Below, in pieces: positions 1 through 4,220 of a stretch of DNA of 5,052 bases (its first letter is position 1; every line of letters starts with the position of its first letter). The notes under the pieces were generated by a model. That model had not been told where the DNA came from. It saw only the letters and a list, made by a program, of their open reading frames with translations, and made no database searches. The stretch covers positions 1-5,052 of the forward strand of contig CAMMMI010000108.1 in the NCBI GenBank assembly GCA_946497905.1, read 5' to 3'. The translations under genes were made by a program, and so were the position numbers. The DNA is from an uncultured Clostridium sp. (GTDB taxonomy: Bacteria > Bacillota > Clostridia > TANB77 > CAG-508).

Positions 1-15
1 CCTTCTAAGGCAGTG
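1..15 (+). other. Partial tRNA-Arg(UCU) anticodon-arm sequence, candidate att core
   Basis: The first 13 bases read as tRNA position 31, a CTTCTAA anticodon loop (anticodon TCT) and a GGCAG 3' stem strand. The following TG could start a variable loop, but no T-arm follows. Nine bases (CCTTCTAAG) are shared with the intact tRNA at 164-172. This is what an integration junction inside a tRNA anticodon arm would look like, with the host 5' half lying left of the window. The match is short and the window edge cuts it, so chance or an old tRNA remnant are possible. Confidence 0.35.
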
Positions 16-53
16 TTCGTTTATACTGACATTGGCTTGTAGTAAGGTTTATA

Positions 54-66
54 GCATTTCAAATGC
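54..66. repeat. Short inverted repeat GCATTT-C-AAATGC
   Basis: A perfect 6-bp inverted repeat around one central base, lying between the putative att core and the tandem 12-bp repeats. It could be a protein-binding site of the integration machinery, but nothing proves this. Confidence 0.4.
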
Positions 67-69
67 AAA

Positions 70-93
70 ATATCTAAAAAAATATCTAAAAAA
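70..93. repeat. Two tandem 12-bp repeats, possible integrase arm-type sites
   Basis: The 12-mer ATATCTAAAAAA occurs twice head to tail (70-81 and 82-93). It recurs at 253-264 and inverted at 265-276, directly beyond the integrase stop codon. Short repeated sites near the int gene and the crossover core are typical of arm-type sites bound by the N-terminal domain of tyrosine integrases. The repeats are certain; the role is inferred. Confidence 0.6.
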
Positions 94-132
94 TTTGAAT
101 ATTAAAATTTATAAATCTATTGAAATCCATTT

Positions 133-209
133 GGGTCAGTAGCTCAGTTGGATAGAGCATGCGCCTTCTAAGCGCAGGGTCGGGGGTTCGAATCCCTCCT
201 GGCTCACCA
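133..209 (+). tRNA. tRNA-Arg(UCU)
   Basis: A complete cloverleaf is visible. The acceptor stem pairs 133-139 with 199-205 (including G-U pairs), and the discriminator A206 is followed by an encoded CCA at 207-209. The D-stem is GCTC/GAGC (142-145, 155-158). The anticodon stem TGCGC/GCGCA (160-164, 172-176) carries the loop CTTCTAA with anticodon TCT at 167-169. A five-base variable loop follows, and the T-stem (182-186, 194-198) holds the TTCGAAT loop. It decodes AGA, a frequent arginine codon in these AT-rich genes. A weak promoter may lie at 95-123 (TTGAAT, 17 bp, TATTGA). The integrase gene converges on its 3' end. Whether this is a chromosomal gene used as target or a copy carried by the element is discussed in the findings. 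Confidence 0.97.
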
Positions 210-252
210 ATATCAAAGGTTTCAGAGATTTGTAAATTTTAATTTTTTTATT

Positions 253-276
253 ATATCTAAAAAATTTTTTAGATAT
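253..276. repeat. Perfect 24-bp palindrome between tRNA and int
   Basis: Two copies of the 12-mer ATATCTAAAAAA in inverted orientation meet exactly at 264/265 with no spacer. The palindrome sits one base beyond the integrase stop codon and about 45 bp beyond the tRNA. It may be a paired integrase arm-type site, or may help end transcripts arriving from both sides. Because it has no loop and is almost all A-T, a simple intrinsic terminator is less convincing than a protein site. Confidence 0.6.
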
Positions 277-277
277 T

Positions 278-1651
278 TTACTTTAAATTTGATATATTGC
301 TTGTACTACAAACATTTAGAGCTTTCTTTCTTACTATTCTTCTTCTAAAAATTTTTTTGCCTTTTTGTTCATTTTCGTTAGTATCTATTCCATGTATTAA
401 ATCATCATATTTTTCCATTACTCTTTGTTTTACTCTTTCATCTGGATGTGCATACCTTCTCGTTGTAGATAAATTTCCATGCCCTAAAAATTCTCCAATT
501 GCTTTTAAATCTACACCATTTGCACTTAATTCTGTTCCTATTGTATGTCTTAAATCGTGAAATCTTATTTCTTTTAGTCCGTTTCTTCTTATAACTTTCA
601 AAAATCTATGTGATATATGATTTGGTTTTATAAGCGAGCCGTCATCTTTTACGCAAACATAATCTATATAATCAGTAATATAATCTTTTTTAAATAATTT
701 AATATTCAGTTGTATTCTTTCTTTTTTCTTCAATAGCGCCTCTTTTATTTCTTTATATAGAGGTAATTTTCTATTACTTTGAAGAGTCTTTGTTCTATCT
801 TTTGCTATTAGCTTATTTTCTATAAGTTTGTTTCCACAACCTGATATTTCTATAATAGTGTGATTAATATATATATAGTTATTATCAAAATCTATTGCAC
901 TCCATTTTAGGCCAACAGCTTCACTTCTCCTTAAACCATAGTATGCAGCTAATAAAACTGGTATTTCAATGACATCATTTTTAAATATCTTTAATAATTT
1001 ATTCAATTCTTGCATACTATATGTCTCTGATTTGTACACTTCCTCTTTAAGTTTTTCTATGCCTCGTGTTGGTTTTGGCATAATATTTCTTTGTTCTAAA
1101 ATTTCATATGCAACACTTATCTGATTTCTAAAATGCTTAATTGTAGTATTTTTTAAGTTACAGTCTATTGATAAATAAGTAAAAAATTTATCTATTATAT
1201 CGGAATTAATTTCACTAACTTTGTATATATGTTTTTTGTTTTGCTGTAAACTAGGATCTTTAGAACTTCCAAAATACTCTTTCATACGAATATTTATATT
1301 TGCTTTATATCCTGCATAAGTATCATACTCATATTTTCTTTTGACATTAGTTTCTTCTAATCTCATATTCATAAAATCTATAAATTCCATATCTAGTTGT
1401 TCTTCAATTCCTGTTCTCTTTGGCTTTAGCCTATTTATTATTTCTTTTTCAAATTGTTCTCTAATATTTTCTGCTTTTTCTTTTGCTATTTTTTTATTTC
1501 CTGCTTTAACTTTAATTTTTGTACTTTTCCACTTTGTTTTCCATTTATCATCAATATCTTTATAACTTAAAACTGCTTGATATATTCCTCCTTTCTCTTG
1601 TAGACTTACTGTTACACCTATATCCTTTCCTTGTAATCTGTTTTCTATCAT
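278..1651 (-). CDS. int: Tyrosine recombinase (site-specific integrase)
   Basis: This 457-residue integrase would catalyse integration and excision by cutting and rejoining at att sites through a covalent phosphotyrosine. The N-terminal part (about residues 12-75) looks like the AP2-like arm-binding domain of Tn916-type integrases. A SAM-like core-binding domain follows (about 85-190), then the catalytic domain. Catalytic residues are visible: R241 in GLRRSE, a probable beta-hairpin lysine at K288, H365 and R368 in HDLRH, H391 in LGH, and nucleophile Y400 in RRYAHP. A basic tail of about 50 residues, with RRRIVRKKA, extends past the tyrosine. The ATG start has an AGGAG site five bases upstream. 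It is the last gene of the minus-strand operon, after xis, and ends next to the tRNA, the usual place for a tRNA-targeting integrase. Confidence 0.95.
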   Translation of the reverse strand: MIENRLQGKDIGVTVSLQEKGGIYQAVLSYKDIDDKWKTKWKSTKIKVKAGNKKIAKEKAENIREQFEKEIINRLKPKRTGIEEQLDMEFIDFMNMRLEETNVKRKYEYDTYAGYKANINIRMKEYFGSSKDPSLQQNKKHIYKVSEINSDIIDKFFTYLSIDCNLKNTTIKHFRNQISVAYEILEQRNIMPKPTRGIEKLKEEVYKSETYSMQELNKLLKIFKNDVIEIPVLLAAYYGLRRSEAVGLKWSAIDFDNNYIYINHTIIEISGCGNKLIENKLIAKDRTKTLQSNRKLPLYKEIKEALLKKKERIQLNIKLFKKDYITDYIDYVCVKDDGSLIKPNHISHRFLKVIRRNGLKEIRFHDLRHTIGTELSANGVDLKAIGEFLGHGNLSTTRRYAHPDERVKQRVMEKYDDLIHGIDTNENEQKGKKIFRRRIVRKKALNVCSTSNISNLK

Positions 1652-1676
1652 TTTTTCTCCTCTCCGATATAAAAAA

Positions 1677-1737
1677 CTAGATTACACACTATTTGCATTA
1701 AATATTATTTTAACACATATAGCATCTTATAATCTAG
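1677..1737. promoter_or_regulatory. Inverted repeat flanking the xis-int intergenic region
   Basis: CTAGATTA at 1677-1684 and its exact complement TAATCTAG at 1730-1737 bracket most of the gap between xis and int. On the minus strand the sequence between them holds TGTTAAAAT, an extended -10-like element with no convincing -35. The arms could be half-sites of an operator, or form a long-loop RNA stem in the int leader. The repeat is certain; the function is not. Confidence 0.35.
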
Positions 1738-1750
1738 CTTGAAGCAAAAA

Positions 1751-1966
1751 TTATTTTTTCATAATATATGAAATAACACTTATTTTAGGTATCTTATATT
1801 TTTTATCTATTCTTTTTGAATATATTTCTCCAGTTTTTAGTAATTTATAAATTTTATTGTTGCCTGTATCTGGTATCATTTGTTTTAATTGTTTTACATT
1901 CACTACATCTGGGAAATCTTTAAATATTAAATTATAATATTCTAAAGTGTTCTCTTTAATCTCCAT
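1751..1966 (-). CDS. xis: Excisionase-like winged-HTH protein
   Basis: A 71-residue protein whose residues 19-67 match the excisionase-type winged helix-turn-helix pattern: DVVNVKQLKQMI, then NKIYKLLKTGEI, then a basic wing KRIDKKYKIPK and a closing helix. Such proteins bend att DNA and push tyrosine integrases towards excision, and some also regulate transcription. The gene lies directly upstream of int in the same operon, as expected. The chosen ATG at 1966 overlaps the end of the previous gene by 11 bases, suggesting translational coupling. GTG codons at 1981 and 1975 would give slightly longer forms, and the GTG at 1975 has an AAAGG at workable spacing, so the exact start is open. The family is assigned from pattern, not alignment. 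Confidence 0.8.
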   Translation of the reverse strand: MEIKENTLEYYNLIFKDFPDVVNVKQLKQMIPDTGNNKIYKLLKTGEIYSKRIDKKYKIPKISVISYIMKK

Positions 1967-2177
1967 TAATATCACTTCCACCTTTTATTGACTCTGCTTT
2001 CTTTTCTGTAAATACTTTACTTTCCGCAATATTTAATACAATATTTCTAGGATACATTTTAAATGCTTGTCTCATTTCCATGCCAAAATTTTGCAAATTG
2101 AATTTTCCATTGTATGTTGAATGTAACATAGCCTCTAATGCGACTTGCCCATATGCAATAGCTTCTTTTTTATTCAT
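1956..2177 (-). CDS. Small conserved-looking protein of unknown function
   Basis: A 73-residue protein that I do not assign to a family. It begins MNKKEAIAYGQVALEAM and has a middle NFGMEMRQAFKMYPRNIVL segment that looks largely helical, followed by a polar tail. There is no signal peptide, membrane helix or obvious HTH. Its ATG has a strong GGAGG site eight bases upstream, placed within the end of the preceding gene, which it overlaps by 8 bases. It also overlaps xis at its 3' end. This chain of overlaps makes it a genuine translated operon member, probably an accessory to the excision and control module. Confidence 0.8.
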   Translation of the reverse strand: MNKKEAIAYGQVALEAMLHSTYNGKFNLQNFGMEMRQAFKMYPRNIVLNIAESKVFTEKKAESIKGGSDINGD

Positions 2178-2415
2178 ATCTTATACCTCCAACAAAAGTT
2201 TCAAATAGTGTGATAATATTGTTCCATTTTTCTTCAGAATTTTCTGTAATACATATTTCGCATTTTTCTATATACGAATAGTCTTTTTTTCTTCTAATGT
2301 TTATTTCTAATTTTTGATATTTATTTGCTTCATAACGAATTTCTGCATATATCTTACTGTTCTTATTGTTTAATTTGTCTGCTAGTTTAAACACTTTTAA
2401 CAATTTTTCTTCCAT
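2170..2415 (-). CDS. Hypothetical small soluble protein
   Basis: An 81-residue charged protein, not recognised. The N-terminal third (MEEKLLKVFKLADKLN) looks helical. The middle has alternating hydrophobic and charged residues suggestive of beta strands (AEIRYEANKYQKLEINIR), and the C-terminal part (WNNIITLFETFVGGI) looks helical again. There is no membrane segment or catalytic motif. It starts six bases after the stop of the upstream HTH gene, with its AGAGG ribosome site lying inside that gene's last codons, and overlaps the next gene by 8 bases. Position argues for a role in the regulation or recombination module, but no function can be read from the sequence. Confidence 0.78.
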   Translation of the reverse strand: MEEKLLKVFKLADKLNNKNSKIYAEIRYEANKYQKLEINIRRKKDYSYIEKCEICITENSEEKWNNIITLFETFVGGIRYE

Positions 2416-2421
2416 AAAATA

Positions 2422-2844
2422 TTACCTCTCTTTTACATATTTAGGTACATCTGCAGCCCTACCAAATTTTTCATTAAACTCATACCTATGTTTTGAAGGA
2501 TTGTAATTATAGGCACTGCTATTCCATTTTCTAAATGCTTCATTGTTCATATGTCCTCTTTTTGATAATTCTTTTACATCTTGATTGTGTTGTGCTTGTA
2601 TCATAGAATACTGATCGTCTATTCTTTTTTGTTCTCGTTTATTCTTCATAAAATTATTTTTTGCAATTTTTCTTTTTATTTTTGAGACATCTTTTCTGCT
2701 CTGTTTTTCCTTATTATACCTTGAATCCTTTTTTATTATTTTTGTAATATATGCAGAGCTTGTATTAACATTTGCTGCAATTTCATTTATTTTCAAATGT
2801 TTCTCAAAAAATTGTTCTAATATTAGGTCTTTTTTATTATTCAT
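2422..2844 (-). CDS. HTH DNA-binding protein with basic linker
   Basis: A 140-residue protein with a helix-turn-helix at about residues 18-40 (KINEIAANVNTSSAYITKII), resembling sigma region-4 or resolvase-type HTHs. A strongly basic stretch follows (about 43-75), and then a C-terminal region (about 99-138) with WNSSAYNYNPSKHRYEF and ADVP. It probably binds DNA and regulates the element, but its target is unknown. The ATG at 2844 is preferred because AAGGTGA sits five bases upstream; an in-frame GTG at 2853 lacks a good site. The gap to the upstream membrane-protein gene is 66 bp, and the next gene follows after six bases. Confidence 0.82.
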   Translation of the reverse strand: MNNKKDLILEQFFEKHLKINEIAANVNTSSAYITKIIKKDSRYNKEKQSRKDVSKIKRKIAKNNFMKNKREQKRIDDQYSMIQAQHNQDVKELSKRGHMNNEAFRKWNSSAYNYNPSKHRYEFNEKFGRAADVPKYVKER

Positions 2845-2900
2845 TTTATTCACCTTATTTGGTTAATTTTTTGTCAACACTTTTTTCGCATAGCAAATCT

Positions 2901-2926
2901 ATTAGAAATTTTACTTAATTTCTAAT
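2901..2926. repeat. 10-bp inverted repeat over the stop codon of the membrane-protein gene
   Basis: ATTAGAAATT (2901-2910) and AATTTCTAAT (2917-2926) pair perfectly across a six-base loop that contains the TAA stop of the membrane-protein gene. No T-run follows on the minus strand, so it is not a standard terminator. It may adjust the expression ratio or mRNA stability within the operon. Confidence 0.45.
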
Positions 2927-3081
2927 TCTTCCATTTTTTTCTTAAAAGCTTGCTCTCTCCTTTTTCTGTTTTTTAATTCTCTGTATTTCTTATATCTGTC
3001 TATTAGTTTTGATAGTACATAATCTAAACAGAAAAGTAAAGCGACAAGACATACTATCAATAATGCAAATCTCAAAACCAT
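2911..3081 (-). CDS. Small single-pass membrane protein
   Basis: A 56-residue protein, first gene of the recombination operon. Residues 3-18 are almost wholly hydrophobic (LRFALLIVCLVALLFC) and form one transmembrane helix near the N-terminus. The remaining roughly 35 residues are highly charged and lysine-rich (RYKKYRELKNRKRREQ), probably a cytoplasmic helix or short coiled coil. The start is ATG at 3081, chosen for its AAAGGAG eight bases upstream; a TTG 14 codons earlier lies inside a hairpin and lacks a site. No family is recognised. Possible roles include an anchor or a small toxin-like peptide, but neither is shown. Confidence 0.75.
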   Translation of the reverse strand: MVLRFALLIVCLVALLFCLDYVLSKLIDRYKKYRELKNRKRREQAFKKKMEELEIK

Positions 3082-3112
3082 CTTTTTTACTCCTTTCCTT
3101 AATAAATTTGAA

Positions 3113-3147
3113 AAAGCAGACAAGAGCTTTTTTCTCTCATCTGCTTT
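3113..3147 (-). terminator. Leader hairpin with T-run, possible attenuator
   Basis: On the minus strand AAAGCAGA pairs with TCTGCTTT (8 bp). Above a 2x2 internal loop is a 4-bp AGAG/CTCT stem. The sequence runs on to TTTTT. It lies between the operon promoter and the first gene, so it could terminate most transcripts before the recombination genes. The T-run is only five bases, so it may be leaky or conditional. Confidence 0.45.
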
Positions 3148-3177
3148 ACAATATAGTGTGTCCTTAATTTGCCCTTC

Positions 3178-3205
3178 ATTATATTTACTTACGAAAATTT
3201 GTCAA
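3178..3205 (-). promoter_or_regulatory. Strong sigma-A-type promoter of the recombination operon
   Basis: On the minus strand a perfect TTGACA (3205-3200) is followed after 16 bp by a perfect TATAAT (3183-3178), giving a start near 3171. It would drive the membrane protein, HTH, two small proteins, xis and int. Just upstream of the -35 is ACGGTCGGA, a GC-rich patch in otherwise nearly pure A-T DNA, which may be a regulator site. Confidence 0.8.
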
Positions 3206-3239
3206 AATCCGACCGTAATTTAAAAATTTTTTTATTTTT

Positions 3240-3419
3240 TTAAAATTTATAATTTTTTATAGCAACTATCAGTCTCTCTATTATGTATTGGTATCTATCT
3301 TCGTCTCCAAATGAAAGTCTTTCTATCATTTTCCTTTTTCTGTTAATTATTTTTATTAGAGATATTTCATCTCCAGCTTGTGCTTTTTTTCCTAAATCAT
3401 ATAAACTTTCTTTTTGCAT
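3240..3419 (-). CDS. Small sigma region-2-like (HTH_16-type) regulator
   Basis: A 59-residue protein beginning MQKESLYDLGKKAQAGDE. The pattern of AQAGDE, a following II...R segment, then GDEDRYQYIIERLIVAIKNY resembles sigma-70 region 2.1-2.2 and the short regulators paired with sigma-like proteins in Tn916-type elements. It stops where region 2.3-2.4, the -10 melting and recognition part, would begin. It starts one base after the stop of the region-4-like gene, with its GGAAG site inside that gene, so the two proteins are probably made together. Its likely role is as partner or co-sigma of that protein, helping to switch on element genes. The assignment rests on pattern only. Confidence 0.72.
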   Translation of the reverse strand: MQKESLYDLGKKAQAGDEISLIKIINRKRKMIERLSFGDEDRYQYIIERLIVAIKNYKF

Positions 3420-3420
3420 A

Positions 3421-3831
3421 CTATTTTCTTCCTTTCATATAATTTTTTAGCTTTTTTATAGCCCTTCTTTTTATTCTTGTTACTGAATCAGAACAAATTT
3501 CTAATATCTTACTTGCTTCATTACTTGTAAACTGTTTTTCAAACAAAAGAAAAACCACTGTCATTTCAATATTAGACAGTGATTTTAAAGCTTTTAATAA
3601 ATTTATATTTTCAATTTGTTCTATTAGGTCATTTATACCAATAATTTTGTGTCTATCATCCTCTTGTAAAGAAAATTGTTCTATATATTGCTCATATCTT
3701 TCATCATCTATAAGTTTTTGTTCTACTTTGTCTTTTGTGTATTCTTCTTTGAAATATTTTTTTGAAGATAGTACTATTGTTTTATTTATAAAGTTTTCAA
3801 ATTTTTCCTCTCTTTCACTTAATCTAGGCAT
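3421..3831 (-). CDS. Sigma-70 region-4-like transcription regulator
   Basis: A 136-residue protein. The last 60 residues (about 77-133) fit sigma region 4: LLKALKSLSNIEMTVVFLL, then TSNEASKILEICSDSVTRI and KRRAIKKLKNYM, a helix-turn-helix followed by a basic helix that would contact -35 DNA. No full region 2 is visible; the first 70 residues are charged and helical. It resembles the sigma-like regulators of Tn916-family elements (Orf7 type). Its ATG has an ideal AAGGAG nine bases upstream, but that site can be buried in a leader helix. The next gene follows one base after its stop. Likely role: activating element genes, perhaps together with the small region-2-like partner. Confidence 0.85.
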   Translation of the reverse strand: MPRLSEREEKFENFINKTIVLSSKKYFKEEYTKDKVEQKLIDDERYEQYIEQFSLQEDDRHKIIGINDLIEQIENINLLKALKSLSNIEMTVVFLLFEKQFTSNEASKILEICSDSVTRIKRRAIKKLKNYMKGRK

Positions 3832-3834
3832 TTT

Positions 3835-3888
3835 ATTATCTCCTTTTTAGAAAATTAGCCCTTAGACCAAAGTTCTAAAGGAGATAAT
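3835..3888 (-). promoter_or_regulatory. Leader with SD-sequestering helix and competing hairpin
   Basis: In the minus-strand mRNA, ATTATCTCCTTT (3888-3877) pairs perfectly over 12 bp with AAAGGAGATAAT (3846-3835), which contains the Shine-Dalgarno of the region-4-like gene; three more pairs close above a two-base bulge. The same upstream arm can instead form an 8-bp hairpin, CCTTTAGA (3881-3874) with TCTAAGGG (3866-3859) around a seven-base loop, which would free the SD. The two structures exclude each other, as in translational attenuators. Confidence 0.65.
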
Positions 3889-3925
3889 TATTTATCTATT
3901 CCCTTTACTATATAATTGTATTATT

Positions 3926-3944
3926 TTACATACTTTCACCGCCT
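3926..3944 (-). promoter_or_regulatory. Start-stop (ATG-TAA) element with near-consensus SD
   Basis: On the minus strand AGGCGGTGA differs by one base from AGGAGGTGA and sits at normal spacing before ATG, but the next codon is TAA. It lies about 40 bases upstream of the switching hairpin. A GTG at 3939 in another frame would give a 15-residue peptide ending at 3892, but its spacing from the SD is too short. A paused ribosome here could influence the downstream structure. Confidence 0.4.
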
Positions 3945-3951
3945 CTTTATA

Positions 3952-4119
3952 TCAATTTAAAAAGTGTACTAAAACTTTATCTATTGTATTATAAAAGTCT
4001 TTTGTATATCTCCTTTTCTCCTTGATACAAAGAGCCATTGCAATTTTACTATATTCTCTTGTAGTAGTATCAAAGTAAGAAAAAATTGTAATAAATCGTA
4101 AAAAATCGTATTTTGTCAT
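3952..4119 (-). CDS. Doubtful 55-residue ORF upstream of the sigma-like gene
   Basis: An ATG at 4119 opens a 55-residue frame beginning MTKYDFLRFITIFSYF and containing a helical, basic second half (REYSKIAMALCIKEKRRYTK). In favour: it fills an otherwise long gap, has the same direction as its neighbours, and has protein-like composition. Against: no Shine-Dalgarno is visible upstream, and its first codons coincide with three 10-bp repeats that look regulatory. No family is recognised. It could be a real small regulator, a remnant of a longer gene, or chance. Together with the switching leader it accounts for most of the stretch between the sigma-like gene and the divergent response regulator. 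Confidence 0.3.
   Translation of the reverse strand: MTKYDFLRFITIFSYFDTTTREYSKIAMALCIKEKRRYTKDFYNTIDKVLVHFLN
4081..4110. repeat. Three tandem 10-bp repeats
   Basis: AAAAATTGTA, ATAAATCGTA and AAAAATCGTA follow one another without gaps. The 10-bp period puts each copy, with its A-tract, on the same face of the helix. They lie 36-65 bp upstream of the -35 of the Spo0A-like gene, in the divergent region. They could be a multi-copy operator or a curved upstream segment. The repeats are visible directly; the role is inferred. Confidence 0.55.
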
Positions 4120-4145
4120 TTTTTAGTTTAAATTCTTTCTCTTTG

Positions 4146-4174
4146 TTGAAATATCAATGTTTTTGTGATAAAAT
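4146..4174 (+). promoter_or_regulatory. Promoter of the Spo0A-like response regulator
   Basis: TTGAAA (4146-4151), a 17-bp spacer and TAAAAT (4169-4174) with a TGA extended -10 immediately before it. Transcription would start near 4181, leaving a leader of about 40 bases. The -35 overlaps TGTTGAA, one mismatch from the Spo0A-box consensus TGTCGAA, so self-control is conceivable. Confidence 0.7.
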
Positions 4175-4220
4175 ATTACCAATTTATAAAGTTAAAAGTC
4201 TATTAAATGGAGGTATAATC

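Noticed and set aside
133..209. Attachment site at the 3' end of the intact tRNA
   Set aside because: No second copy of the tRNA 3' end exists in the window. Not excluded if the far att site lies beyond 5052, but the repeats on both sides of the tRNA favour a core at base 1.
297..560. Plus-strand open frame inside int
   Set aside because: It is antisense to the conserved catalytic C-terminus of the integrase and has no ribosome site; other plus-strand frames at 1341-1565 and 3647-3850 and the minus frame at 4253-4504 are likewise shadows.
2849..2877. TTGACA on the minus strand between the membrane-protein and HTH genes as a promoter
   Set aside because: No -10 sequence occurs 16-18 bp downstream; that position is taken by the AAGGTGA ribosome site.
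3082..3123. TTG start extending the membrane protein by 14 residues
   Set aside because: It has no ribosome site and lies within the terminator-like hairpin; the ATG at 3081 has AAAGGAG at good spacing.
3099..3140. Possible 13-residue leader peptide MREKSSCLLFQIY overlapping the leader hairpin
   Set aside because: Only an AAGGA about 24 bases upstream is present, too far for translation, and the ATG is itself in the hairpin stem.
3206..3245. A-T only inverted repeat after the 59-residue gene as a terminator
   Set aside because: Pairing is imperfect and made only of A and T, so simple low complexity explains it.
4113..4220. ATG start adding 36 residues to the response regulator
   Set aside because: The extra residues do not look like a receiver domain, the ATG lies upstream of the promoter at 4146-4174, and the TTG at 4221 has an ideal GGAGG.
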